The notes under the pieces: generated by a model | The model's database searches: none | What the model was told of the DNA's origin: nothing | The model's input: only the letters and a program-made list of their open reading frames with translations | In this document: in pieces, positions 11,327 to 21,899 of the stretch | How positions within the stretch are numbered: position 1 is the stretch's first letter | Layout: each line of letters starts with the position of its first letter | Assembly: GCA_021234155.1 (NCBI GenBank) | Contig: JAJEKV010000049.1 | Span: 4,245,487-4,309,486, forward strand | Source: Isoetes taiwanensis | Taxonomy: Eukaryota > Streptophyta > Lycopodiopsida > Isoetales > Isoetaceae | Length of the DNA: 64,000 bases | Direction of reading: 5' to 3' | Made by a program: the position numbers and the translations under genes

Positions 11327-12494
11327 TCACTTTTCGTGGTGCTGAAATGCTTTGAGACGAAAACCATTAACTAATGTAGGTAATGGAGTGCCATCTAATT
11401 CAGCGAGTTGGAAAACACTTGGTCTAACCACTTGAACAATTTGATAAGGGCCAAGCCAACGAAACTTGAGTTTACCCGGAAAATTTTTGTACCTGGAATC
11501 ATAAAGAAGAACCAAATCTCCTTGTTTGAATGTTTTTGTCTTCAAACGTTTGTCATGTAAAGATTTTTGCAACTGTTGTCCATGAAGAACACGAATATAA
11601 GCATCCCTTCAAGTTCATCCAACTGTTTCTAATTGATAGACCCGTTCTTTGAGAGAGCAAAATTTGGTGGATTATGAGCAGTAGCCAGTTGAAAACGGAG
11701 TGTTGGAAGGATGTATTCAAAGGGCATGAGAGCTTCTTGACCATAAACCAATTTAAAAGGAGTGTGACCCGTAGCAATCTTGAAACAAGTATTGTAGGCC
11801 CAAAGAACAAGAGAGGGAAGTTTTGTCCGCTAACTGCGGGGGAAGCGCCACAAATTTTCTTGAGAATGGTGACCGAGTTTTGTTGGTGCTTTTCGCTAAC
11901 CCATTGTCTTGAGGATAGTAAGGTGTGCTCTTGTGATGATGTATCAAGAGATAATCCGTCAGCTCTTTGATAGTATGATTGATGAAATGAACACCACGGT
12001 CACCGACCACTCAGGTAGGGGGGCCGAATCGCGTGATAATTTGTTGATAGAGGACTCGAGTCGTGGTTTGCAGCAGTTGTTGTCCGGAAGTGCACAAGCT
12101 TCCGCCCATTTGGTGGCGTGAGTCGGTGAGAAACAGTGACGTATCGGGCACGAAAGTGTGCCGCCAGAGGATCTATAGGTCCCACAAAGTCCATGCCCCA
12201 TTTGCCGGAAGGGAAGTGGCGTGGCGGCCGGCGCCAAGGGAAGAGCGCCCGCCACGGGGGCGCCCCACCGCCGGGCAAAGCGCCACACGCTTGGCGTGGG
12301 CGTGGAGCATCTCGGAAGAGCGTGGGCCAATAATACCCGGCAAGAAGGATTTTTTGCGTCGTGGTGTCACCATGAAAATGACCACCACCGAGCCCTTGAT
12401 GAGCTTCTCGAACAATGTCCGGAACTTCATGAGGTAGAACACACGCGTCGAAGGATGGTGTCCTTACCCTTTTGTAGAGATGTCCGGCAACCAT
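11327..12494 (-). CDS. Element 1 pol: integrase (broken frames)
   Basis: In minus-strand order: an HHCC zinc-binding region (VREAHQGLGGGHFHGDTT... YYWPTLFRDA) near 12330-12440; the catalytic core with WGMDFVGPI (12170-12200) carrying the first Asp and MVGDRGVHF (about 11980-12010) carrying the second; PYYPQDNGLAKSTNKT (11876-11910) where the third acidic residue is expected; and a C-terminal block FRWLGPYQIVQVV (11420-11500) ending RLKAFQHHEK with a stop at 11327. The DDE glutamate position reads Lys (AAA at 11891-11893), as also in element 2. The domain is spread over several frames. No chromodomain follows the GPY-like block. Confidence 0.9.
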
Positions 12495-12752
12495 GGTGTA
12501 GTCACGGACCCTCCGGAGAAATTGATGGCGACGGGATTGTCGCTTGGTGAGAGAGCCGCCTCATCTTCCGGGGTGGAAGAGCACCGTGAGGAGGTACTCG
12601 CTGAAAATCATGAAACCAATGTGGTGTTGCCGTGACTAAAAAGAGTTGAGCATCGGGAAGGCGCCCGAGACCCTCGCTGGCGGGATCATCCGTGTGGATG
12701 CGTGGAAAGATAATCCGAACAACATGAGATTTGCCACCCTTTATGAACGATT

Positions 12753-13930
12753 TCAAAAGGAGCAAATTCTTGGAGAAGAAGGACCCAACGAGCAATCGCG
12801 CCCGTGGGGCGTGGATTTGTTGATCAAATAGAGAAGTGCTTGGTGGTCCACAAAGAACTTGATTTGACTGCCCAAAAGGTAATGACGGAAACGTTGGACA
12901 CGTAAAATGAGACCCAAAGCTTCACGCCCGTGGCAGAATAGTTGCGCCAGCCAGAATTGAGTTTTCGGGCCGGGCGAAGCGATTTGGTTTATCGCAGCGC
13001 GATCATATTCTTGAGAAAGAACAGCCCAATAGCAAACGCCGAGACATCTACATGAACGTGAAAGGGCTTGTCCCATTGAGGAGGAACAAGAACCGTGCTC
13101 GAGTAAGCAAAAGCTTCACCGTTGGAAAGCAGCTTCCACTGGGAATTCCAAGCCCGTGTGGATTCATCACCGTGAGTTTATGAATGGGATCCGCAATGGC
13201 TGCCACCCCGGTATGAAGGTGGAGTAATAATTGACCTTTCCCGTGAAAGAGCGTGTCTCTTTGATATTGGTCGGTGCTTGAGCTTTGAGCACACAACCGA
13301 TTTTGGCAGGGATCGGTGGTGATTCCCGCTTTGGTCGACAACATGGCCTAACGTAACACCGAAGTGACGCAAAAGGTGCATTTCGGGGATTGAGACTAAT
13401 CTTGGGACTCATCACATTTCTGAAAGACGAAGTTCCAATTTATCCAAATGGTCAGCCATGGAACTCAGAGGCAGAGAAGTCATCTTGAAAAATTTGTAAG
13501 AAGGGATTTTCCTTCATGAAATCATGAAAAACTGAGAGCATGATGCGTTGAAATGTTGAAGGAGAGTTGGATAATCCAAAAGGAACCACCTTGTAGGCAA
13601 AAGTGCCCCACGGGGTGGTGAAAGTGGTCTTGAGTTGATCAGATTCTTTGATGGAGATCTGATTGTAGCCAGAGAAACCATCCATAAAGGAGTACATCTC
13701 ATGTCCAGCCACTTCTTCCAGAACTTGGTCCGTGAAGGGAAGTGGAAAATGATCACGCTCCGTGGCCTGATTGAGTTTCCGATAGTCTACACAGACGCGG
13801 ATCTTACCATTGTGCTTAAGGGCAATGACGATAGGGCTCACCCATTCAGAATGTTTGACCTCATAGATCAAACCTGCAGCAAGGAGTTTGTCAATTTCCG
13901 CCTTGACGCGATCACGGTAATTAGGGTTGA
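12753..13930 (-). CDS. Element 1 pol: reverse transcriptase and RNase H (broken frames)
   Basis: RT occupies about 13452-13930. Motifs in order are SPIVIALKHNGKIRVCVDYRKLN, split as WVSPIVIALKHNGKIR and CVDYRKLN; SFMDGFSGYNQI with the catalytic Asp; TPWGTFAYKVVPFGL; and LQIFQDDFS at the YxDD box, where the usual Tyr-Val is replaced by Phe-Gln. The connection and RNase H part lies at 12753-13415 (LRVQRFRHYLLGSQIKFFVD, then HQALLYLINK). All motifs are Ty3/gypsy type. Frames switch near 13450 and 13080. Confidence 0.93.
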
Positions 13931-14410
13931 GCTCAGATCGTTGCTGCTAATCGGGTCGCATGCATCGATTTGGTAGGAATGGTGAGTTCCCCCAAGCTTT
14001 TGTTGATTCCCCGAAGATCTTTGTAACTCCAGGCAAAAATGTGTTTGAATTTTTTGAACAGCGTGACGGCCCGGTTACGATAAGGAGCCGGAAGGTTTGC
14101 AGCAATGCGGACAGGTTGATTGTTGCCAACATCCACAATCTCGACTTCAGGAGTCTGAATATGGGGTATGACTTCAGTATCCTGGACAATGTGTGCAGGA
14201 GGTTGGAGCATAACCGGATGCGTGGCACTGCGTGCGTGGTGAAAAGAGAGGTTGCCTGTTTCATCTAGCGCTGGTTGCTTCATGACGGCGTGTACATCAA
14301 AGCAGGAGTTGCGGCAGGAGTGTCGCGATCGAAAAGTGATCAACGCGTTGGATTCGATTGCAAGGAGCCGGGTAGGGGGTCAAGCAAGGCAGCCACCGGC
14401 ACGGTCCCGA

Positions 14411-15538
14411 TCAAGAGTCATTCGCCCCAAGGATCAAAGATATTGGGGTAGGATGACAGAGGCGCACGCGCCAGGGTAGCCCGAACTTGATAAATATTCG
14501 AAGCGCCTTCAGAATCGAGACCGTCGAGAGAGGGTTCCGCATTGTCAACGGAAATGATCCCGCCTGTTTGCAAATCCATGGTGGCATTGAGATGACCATC
14601 TGTGGATGACCAACCGGTCCGTGGCCCAAGAATGGATACTTTTGCCCGGGCGGAGAAAGGGTCTTCCCACCAGCATTTCATAGTCACCGGATCTTCACCA
14701 GCTTTCCAAACTCCAAATTCCATGGGAAAGCGGAGATCACCAATGTTGATGTGAAGAATAGGTGTGACGCCTTTGAGGTCTCGCGGATATGGCCATTAGC
14801 CAATTTGATGTCATATGGGGCACGAAAGAGTTGTGTGATGCCCATGTGTTTGCGGAGTTTATCCGTGATGAGATTGACCGCACTACCTCCATCGATTTGA
14901 ACATGGTTGACTTGTTGATTTCCCACCGTGGCATGGACCGTGGGTGTAGAGGTATACAGCCCCAACTAAAACAGCTTGGGAGTGGTAACCGGTCCTTGAG
15001 AGCGTGACGTAGTTTTAAAATGGTAGCCAAGCTTAAAGGAATTTTGATCTTGGCAAGCTCCTCTTGGAGTTCGAGAGGTACATGAGAAAAAGGATCTGGC
15101 TGGTTCCAGTGGGGGAGTGCGTGGCGTGGAAGCAAAGAACTTCTTTGAGTAAGTCAACCTCGGCTGCAATATTGGGATATGTCTGAGAGCGTGGAGGTTG
15201 AGATGTTGAAGGTGTATCTTGTCTTTGTTGAGCTCTAGTGGTGGCATGAACATTTGCCAATGTGCGGCCTTCAGCAGCCTTGCATGAGATTCAAAATGCT
15301 TTGGCTTAACTTTGGGCATGACATTTGGCATGAGCTTTTCTAAGTCAGGTGCAAAGTGAACCTTTTTTTCGCCCCTCATGAGGAAGGGTGTCAACTGCAA
15401 AGGCAGGTTGCGGTCCTTCTGAATAATAGTCAAGGGACGTGATGCCTTGGTCTGGCGTGAAACTAGACCAACCCAATTTGACGGCTGTACGGGAGGATTA
15501 AGTGCCTGAAAAATTTCCTCTTGGGCTTGTTGATCCAA
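14411..15538 (-). CDS. Element 1 pol: aspartic protease and flanking linker
   Basis: The retroviral-type protease signature is VQIDGGSAVNLITDKLRK within 14684-14965, with the catalytic Asp in IDGGS, followed by KLANGHIRETSKASHLFF. The upstream linker (14966-15538) is Lys- and Pro-rich and joins gag to the protease. The region between protease and RT (13930-14680) is open in broken frames and shows no extra recognised domain. Confidence 0.8.
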
Positions 15539-15599
15539 ACCGAGGTTGATTTTGTCGGAGCTGGTTGATAGCGTGATTGCCGAGGGCTCTTGGGGCTTC

Positions 15600-17168
15600 T
15601 TAAGAACTGGTCGCGGCCTTGTTTGCCATTAGCAAGCCGAGTTGGTAAGCCGTGAGGCGGACCGATGTGGTCTGATTTGTGCCGTGAAGCGGACCTGAAC
15701 TTGTGGAAGTTGAGGACACGCCGCGTGGTGGTATGACCCCATTCTTGATGCGGTGATAGCACCGAGCTTTAGAAGGATCAAAAGGAGGACGCTGGTTGGA
15801 TCCCCCGTGGTTGGTCCCGTTGTCGATAGAGTTGCGTGGGCCGCACCCGAAGAGGTGGTGGAGATAGTGCATTGTGGCTGAGGTGTGGTTTGCACTTGAT
15901 AAACCATTTTGTTGCGGAACGGTGTGGGATGAGTGCGAAAGTGCACTCTTCCGTGGTATGATTGCACATGTTGCATCGCTTTGCAATGAGGCGGGCCATT
16001 GGTGGAGTTGCACTCATTGGCCAAATGGCCTTGATATTTGCAAATATGGCACCGATTTGATCGCTGCCGTGGATTAGCGTGTTGAGGCCGAAAAACCGTT
16101 TTGTGGAACCATGACGGGTGGAATGAACGGAGCTCTTGAAGAGCCACGCCCGCGGGAGGAAACATTGACTGGAGTGATTGACAAGGTCGATAGCCCGCTC
16201 CAAAGTTTTGGACGCAGTATTCGGGCCATGAGTCGAATAGCGAGGAGGAAGTCCTTGGAGAAAACGGACCAAAACCGCCGTGTAGGGTACTCCTTTGAGC
16301 TTACCGAAAGCAGAATGTGAAGTCGATCCAAGAAAATCCCAGGCAGACTCCGTGGGCTCTTGTTGAAGTTCATTGAGTTGCTTGAGATGAAGTTGATCAT
16401 CATCCGTGGTCCCAGAATGAGACGTAAAAGCAAAGGCGCATTTCGGACCAGTCTTGTTTCCAATGGCTTTTGTTGGACATGAGCCATTGATGAGGAGAGA
16501 GCCACGCAGTTGTGGTGGAAAAGATGTGGAATTTCAGTTGAGGTTGCGCTGCGTGACCATTTAGGACAGCTAGAGCCTCAAATTCTTCCATGTGGGGCTG
16601 AGCACTTTGGTCTAACGGTTTGCCTTCGTGTTGCCAAAGGTGGGATAAGTCGGTTCGTGAGTCCGGAAAGGTAGATGTGAAAGTGTCAATGGACGGGAAC
16701 AAAGATAGGGAGGATATTGAGGTTGAGGTGGATGTTGCATTGTGCCCGGACCGGACTCGATGAAGGGGTGATCTATGGTTGAGAAACCGGGTAGCCTGGA
16801 GCATTGGTTTTGAGATCCGTGAAGGTTGTAAACAGGAAGAGCAAAGGGGAAACGTAGGGAAAGGATATTCTGGGTAGGCGCAAAGGAGACATGTGGATAG
16901 CCGTGCCCACCCGGGAGATGATGGTTATGGGCGAAGAGGCGATGGCCCGAAGAATGATGGATGTAGGCATGTTCGGGGGTGTGAAAGTACGGTTGAGAAG
17001 GTTGAGCCGGATAAGGCCCCGATAGTGATGAGGGGACCGAGGTTGGGAGCAATGTTTGCACGCTTTGGGGCGGGAGGCGGGACGAGACCGACACGAGGGG
17101 TGGGTGGCGCTGGATCGAGCCCCTAGACCAAGATGGCCTCCCTCTATGTCATAAGCAGATCCATACAT
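15600..17168 (-). CDS. Element 1 gag: capsid region and zinc knuckle
   Basis: The first ATG inside the 5' LTR gives MYGSAYDIEGGHLGLG at 17168. A Pro/His/Ser-rich N-terminal part follows. A capsid-like section (16400-16804) contains DLSHLWQHEGKPLDQSA and QPQLKFHIFS. The region VRFLQGLPPRYSTHGPNTAS (about 16200-16272) precedes a CCHC zinc knuckle, CHICKYQGHLANEC (near 16030-16070), with a further Cys pair CNMCNHTTEEC about 20 residues on. Function: RNA packaging and particle formation. Several frame changes are present, many at CAG/CTG sites. Confidence 0.85.
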
Positions 17169-17316
17169 GTCGCGGTCAGCTTTCCGACGCCGATGGCGCC
17201 TCCAAGTTTAGATGCCGCCTCGAGAAAGGAGTTCTTCCGGGCGGAAATTACTTTAAGACCGGACATGGCATGTAAGAAAGTAGGAGAAAATCAGACCGGC
17301 GGCCCGGGGCATGCAG

Positions 17317-17907
17317 TGTTTGGGGTCCGGGTTGGGAACTCCCGAAGACACCCCTCTGTGAGGACCCGTGGATCTAACAGGAGAGTCCGGGGACTATGTC
17401 ACGCGGGATTTCTTGAAAAGAGAAGAAAAAGAAGAGAACAGAACAAATGAGAGAAAGATGATAAGCTTCCTTGATATCAATGATGAAAATACATGAGCTC
17501 TCTTTAATAGAGAGAAAACTGAAAGGAGACAAGACTCAAAACTCATCTAAAAACTTATGAGCTAACTCTACTCATATATATAGTACAATGGCCTTGGCCT
17601 TGGGCCCAATATAGACACTCGACCGATCTCGTGCCGACTCGGAAGGAGGCCTCGATTTCGTGGAATGTTGGCGGTGCCTCTTGAAGTGCCTAGAATCACG
17701 CCGGACGCCGACGCTGGCGGTGGACGGGCCGTCACTTGTCCGAAGCGGCGCCTCTTGTTGATGACCAAAGGCTTTGACTGCGTGGCCTGCTGCTTAGTCT
17801 TCTGTGGAGGCTTGGATGTCTGACCCGTGGTTGACTGAGGATCTTTGAGCTTGACCTGGTCTGACGTATGCATGAATAGTCCTGTACCAGGAGGCACAGG
17901 ACTAACA
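17317..17907 (-). repeat. Element 1, 5' LTR
   Basis: A 591-bp LTR with TG...CA ends. Compared with the 3' LTR, most mismatches coincide with CTG or CAG, for example gactcctggaagg versus gactcggaagg and tttgcaggaatg versus tttcgtggaatg. The primer-binding site should lie just inside at about 17290-17316 on the minus strand. It is GC-rich (GCCGCCGG core) and loosely recalls tRNA-Asp-primed plant elements, but it is too degraded to assign. Confidence 0.95.
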
Positions 17908-18397
17908 TCCCTGTTAATAACACAACTACAAACTTAAATCTGTGCACAAACAATTTCACAACTAGTGAACCTTGTACTAAATGAACTCAAAAGTACAGTT
18001 TCTGTTTCTTGCTTTTACAGAAACTTGATTATCAAACCTAAAGTAACATTTGCTTTTCTGTTACTTGCTTTTCTGTTACAAATGTAAAGCAACATTGCTG
18101 AAACTCAAGCATCCCTGTCAAACCGTTAAAAGAGTGCAAGACAATGACTTGCAAGACAATCTGTGAACAAAAACCAGAAACAACTCAATACTATGGAAAA
18201 ATAAAACTTTGATTTATGTAAGTGCCGAAAGATACAAAAGGTGTGCTACCAAAAACGCACAGGATTAGCAGAGTGAAGAAAGCCAAGACGTTTCTACAGG
18301 GAGGTTATATTAGAGGATATCTTTAGCCGAGAGTAGAGAGAATCCGAGCTGTGTCGTCTTAAAACAACATAAGCACAAAAAAAAAACAAAGGAAGGA
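17908..18397. other. Duplicated non-coding flank after element 1
   Basis: It begins with the right target site duplication tccct (17908-17912) and continues the interrupted unit sequence, matching 45954-46513. Repeated ttgcttttctgttac motifs occur. No gene is seen. Confidence 0.7.
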
Positions 18398-18850
18398 TCA
18401 TCTTCCTCGGCAGGGGTTTACAGTCGCCAAAGAACAAAAAAACATAGCAGTATGCCTCCAACAAGCTACACAACTGTTTGTCGGAGTTCTGATCTCCATG
18501 AGCACCCACTGACCAGAAACCTTGACAAACGTGAACTCCACATGCACCTTCTGTCGCACAGGTGCATTCATAGCCCACTGGAACAACTCTTCCTCTATTC
18601 TTACGGTCCCCATATCCAGATACTGCACAAAAGCTTGTGCAGTAATGGAATTGTGGATCTTCCTTGTTTGAAGTATGGAAACCTCATTCTCCTCTACTGT
18701 GCATGCAGAGTTTGAGGAACCGACAGACATGGCTGCAGAGCTTGAGGAGCTTGAGGAGCTTGAGGAGCTTGAGGAGCTTGAGGAGCTTGGAGATGGCAAA
18801 CGATGGCGGAATCTGAAGCGCTCCCTCACTACGGTTTTCGCCCTCGCCAT
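18398..18850 (-). CDS. Unrecognised protein with poly-Ser tract, unit A copy
   Basis: The ATG at 18850 gives MARAKTVVRERFRFRHRL, a basic start, then a poly-Ser run of about 17 residues encoded by a 9-bp repeat (tcctcaagc on the coding strand), then an ordered-looking region with ITAQAFVQYLDMGTVRIEEE and VEFTFVKVSGQWVLMEIRT, ending at a stop at 18398 (150 residues). Unit B keeps the frame except for a short altered patch, which suggests that it was under coding constraint. I do not recognise the family. It lies between the Harbinger transposase and the Myb-like gene and may be a passenger gene or a third element gene. Confidence 0.55.
   Translation of the reverse strand: MARAKTVVRERFRFRHRLPSPSSSSSSSSSSSSSSSSSAAMSVGSSNSACTVEENEVSILQTRKIHNSITAQAFVQYLDMGTVRIEEELFQWAMNAPVRQKVHVEFTFVKVSGQWVLMEIRTPTNSCVACWRHTAMFFCSLATVNPCRGR
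18733..18790. repeat. 9-bp coding minisatellite (gagcttgag), about 6 copies
   Basis: On the plus strand gagcttgag is repeated in tandem; on the coding minus strand it gives Ser-Ser-Ser. Unit B has about 4 copies (46793-46825), so the poly-Ser length differs between paralogues. Confidence 0.9.
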
Positions 18851-19211
18851 CTCCTCAATAGAAAAATGAAGAAATAATGTTTGGCACACTAAACGAAGAT
18901 GCATTTATGTGTTGCTGGCTGATGGTACAATGGACCAGAATGTATAATGGTCCGAAATCATATATTGGAATAATAAGACCAATACTACCAGACCAATACC
19001 AAGCAGACTGTTATGTCAGGCGACTTCAGTTTGCAAATAGAAAAATTCTTAAAGAATTGAAAATGACCTAACCATTGCATCACATGACACAATATGAGAC
19101 AAACATGCAACATCAACTTAGAATCTCAAAATAAATGTAATTCATGCGGATGTAGTATTACGTAATAAATGTAAAAATAGAGTATAGAATTGAGAGGTGA
19201 ATTACCTCAAT

Positions 19212-20406
19212 TTAGGAACTTGATTTCGATGAAGCAAGCTTGGCAATCTCCAGGAGGGTATCTTTTGTCATCGACAAATGCTTTGTGTCATAGTGGCCAT
19301 TGATTCAAAGAATTTTCAAGCCGTTATTGATCTCATTGTCTCTAATTCTTTGATCAATTCTCGCCTTCTTCACGTAATCCTCCCCTCATGAACTCCAATT
19401 TTCTTGCTTCATTTTCCCCAAAACTGCTTTTTGCCATTTTAGATATGCCTCGCTGCAATATCTTCATCTATATGAACTCGAGATCTTCTTTTGGTTGTTG
19501 GCTCCCCATAAACTCCTAGTTTATTGCAAGCAGCCAGATCTTGGGCTTGTATCGTAAAATATTGCAGCCACTTGGAGTCTCTTTTCTCGAAAGCACTAGT
19601 AGTGTCTTTACTGCCATTGCCAATTGGACCGCATGGACCTGGCAGAACACCTCCATTGTTCTCAACATTCACATTCTCAACATTTACAAATTCCTCTTCA
19701 ACAAAGGAAGCTTGATTGCCAATTGTCTCATAGAATGCTTGAGACATAAATTCATTTTTGTGAACATATCAGCTTCTTGAAATGCCTCGGGACCAAAAGA
19801 TCCATCATCTCCACCACCAGGTATGTGTCTCTCTCATTAGTCCGTGCTTTAAATCTTCCATGACTTCAAACCATGGCCAGCTCGAAGGTTCTGCTCCCAG
19901 TCCTCTCCAAGCTTCTTTTTCATCCCTAAATTTAACTGCAATTTATCCCATTTGTTTCTCAACCGCCTTTATATCTTCTAAGCCCTCAACCGAATGTCAA
20001 GTTTTATCATGATCTCTCTCCACTGACTCGCTAATAGATTAATGTTTCCATTATTATGTACTTTATATTCTTTCATCAAGGAAAGCATTGTGCCAATTGC
20101 ATTGTCAGACCAATCAACAGGACGCTTTCTTTTCTTGCTTTCAATGGCATCAGCATCACTTCCATGAACAATCAAGGCCAAAGAATTATCAGGGGGCATC
20201 GACTCACCAGGCTTTGGAACCATTGCCTTTTTCTGCTTCCTCGGATTGCAATCCTTTGCACCTTCAGTCGAGAGCTGATCGCAATGCATCGATTCGTGAA
20301 TTTGACCGCCACCATCTTCTTCGCCTCTTAGCGGGCAATTTTCGGATCTAGGGGCACAAAGGGTTTCGTGATTCTTTGGAAGAGCAGATCTAGAAGCTCT
20401 AGTCAT
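19212..20406 (-). pseudogene. Myb/SANT-like DNA-binding protein of PIF/Harbinger type, unit A copy
   Basis: The ATG at 20406 gives MTRASRSALPKNHETLC. Near residues 95-140 is VDWSDNAIGTMLSLMKEYKV then NINLLASQWREIMIKLDI, a Myb/SANT or trihelix-type helix pattern with the conserved Trp residues. Downstream, in another frame, KFRDEKEAWRGLGAEPSSWP then WFEVMEDLKH (19840-19940) is the usual following helix block. The C-terminal part (19439-19747) is acidic and has the nuclear-type patch TKRRSR. Known Harbinger elements encode such a protein to bind element DNA and import the transposase. Frameshifts separate the parts; B (47237-48420) is similar. Confidence 0.75.
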
Positions 20407-20749
20407 GATTTAGAGTCTCATGTAGAACAGAATTTGACAAGAAATTACTTCTTGAACACAATTTAAATCAGAAATTTACAAGAAGGATTCCAAACCTGAG
20501 ACCCGAAATCTTAATGCAAATGCTTGAGGAATTTGGATTGCAAGGCCGATCTCGACACCCTAATGCGGAATTGGAGCAGGAGGTGCGCGGGCAGATCAAA
20601 GAACAGGGGATCATTTCTTGAAGGGTCGGAATTGGTGGCTCGATTTCGGGGGAGAGTTTTTGGCGCCAAAACTCAAAAACCGCCGCTATGCCCCTAACCA
20701 TCAAAACAAAATGAGAGGGTTAATGGGAACGCACCTAACAATAGTTAGG

Positions 20750-20855
20750 GGCATTTTATCTCAAAGGGAGAGCCAAATTTTTGACTCTCCCTTCATCTCT
20801 CTCGCCATCTCCCCCATCTCCCCATCTCCCATCTCAACCCCCATGTGGCCTCAAA

Positions 20856-20914
<59 letters not shown>

Positions 20915-21262
20915 GTTTCCCACATGTCGCGATTTTTTTATCTCGCCATATCTGGTAGAGATAATTTTTGCATCGATGATAGCTTCTCTCGAGCTCGAGA
21001 GGAGCTTGTCTCTCGGGCCTTAATAGCGGCCGTTTTGCTGAGGAACCGGAAACAGAGGGCGCCAAAATCTTCTGGCCTGCCGGAGTTCAATGTCTGTTGG
21101 TGCGAAGCAATCTTTGAATCATCAATTGGCTTTGTTTCTTTCATTTTTCCCAAATCTCGCTTCAAATCCGGCTTTTAAGAAAAATTTTAGTATGGATCCG
21201 TGATTTTGGGGATGATTGCCATGGTCGCGGCACACTATTATGCCTCGGCATTGCATTGCAAA
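20750..21262 (+). pseudogene. 5' part of a second Harbinger transposase gene, unit A copy, first segment
   Basis: A CT tract (20856-20912), a hairpin (20933-20964), a 5'UTR and the start of a coding exon reproduce the arrangement seen upstream of the first transposase. The sequences are diverged but alignable, for example gtctctcgggccttaatag versus gtctctcgtcctctaacag. The intact unit B copy (49265) begins MDLVILGMIAMVVHTIMLGI against MDPVILGMIAMLLRAI in the first gene. LTR element 2 is inserted at 21267 inside this exon; the remainder resumes at 32372. A small inverted repeat atgcccctaa...ttaggggcat (20691-20755) lies just upstream and could be an element terminus. Confidence 0.75.
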
Positions 21263-21267
21263 AGCAA
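21263..21267. repeat. Left target site duplication of LTR element 2 (agcaa)
   Basis: agcaa precedes the TG of the left LTR and recurs at 32372-32376 after the CA of the right LTR. The single copy in unit B is at 49331-49335. Confidence 0.96.
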
Positions 21268-21863
21268 TGTTTGGGGTCCAGGTTCGAACTCCCCGAAGAT
21301 GTACCCTCTGTGAGGACCCGTGGATCTAACAAAAGAGTCCGGGGGACTATGTCACGCGGGATTTGCTGAAAGAGAAGAAAAAGAGGAGAACAGAGCAAAT
21401 GAGAGAAAGATGATAAGCTTCCTTGATATCAATGATGAAAATACATGAGCTCTCTTAATAGAGAGAAAACCTCAAAGGAGACAAGACTCAAAACTCATCT
21501 AAAAACTTATGAGCTAACTCTACTCATATATATAGTACAATGGCCTTGGGCCCAATATAGACACTCGACCCGATCTCGCGTCCGACTCTCGGAAGGAGGC
21601 CCGATTTGCAGGAATGTTGGCGGTGCCTCTTGAAGTGCCTAGAATCACGCTGACGCCGACGCTGGCGGTGACGGGCCGCCGCCACTTGTCCGAGAAGGGC
21701 GCCTCTTGTTGACAGACCAAAGGCTTTGATCAAGCGTGGGTCTCGTTGCTTGGTCTTCAAGGAGCCTTGGATGTCGGGACCCGTGGTTGACCGAGGATCC
21801 TTGAGCTTGACCCGGTGCTGTCAGATGCATGAATAGTCCTGTATCAGGAGGCACAGACTAACA
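21268..21863 (-). repeat. Element 2, 3' LTR
   Basis: It begins tgtttggggtccaggttc and ends gcacagactaaca. The minus-strand polypurine tract GGTGGGGGAG lies at 21864-21873. Confidence 0.95.
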
Positions 21864-21899
21864 CTCCCCCACCAAACGACACTCAGAGTGAAGAAAAGG

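Larger units (their letters stand above)
6750..17907 (-). mobile_element. Full-length Ty3/gypsy LTR retrotransposon, element 1
   Basis: An 11158-bp element with 591-bp LTRs at both ends, TG...CA termini, a perfect 5-bp target site duplication and an empty site in unit B. Internal genes lie on the minus strand in the order gag, protease, reverse transcriptase, RNase H, integrase, as in Ty3/gypsy. The integrase C-terminus has a GPY-like block and no chromodomain, and a long extra ORF lies between integrase and the 3' LTR, which fits the Athila/Tat branch. A second copy of the same family is at 21268-32371. Internal frames are broken, often at CAG/CTG or CG-rich sites, so its coding capacity cannot be judged from this sequence alone. 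Confidence 0.97.

Noticed and set aside
17290-17316. Primer-binding site identified as tRNA-Asp
   Set aside because: The GCCGCCGG core is suggestive in both elements, but the bases next to the LTR do not give a convincing complement in this assembly; mentioned only as a resemblance.
20691-20755. atgcccctaa / ttaggggcat inverted repeat as terminal repeats of a tiny element
   Set aside because: No target duplication was found and the same motif has no partner at the left end of the Harbinger element, so it is mentioned only in the feature entry.
20618-21178. 186-codon plus-strand ORF through the second CT tract
   Set aside because: It runs through the microsatellite and the Harbinger 5'UTR. 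The similarity to the first element's 5' flank explains the sequence, and translation of the real exon starts later.
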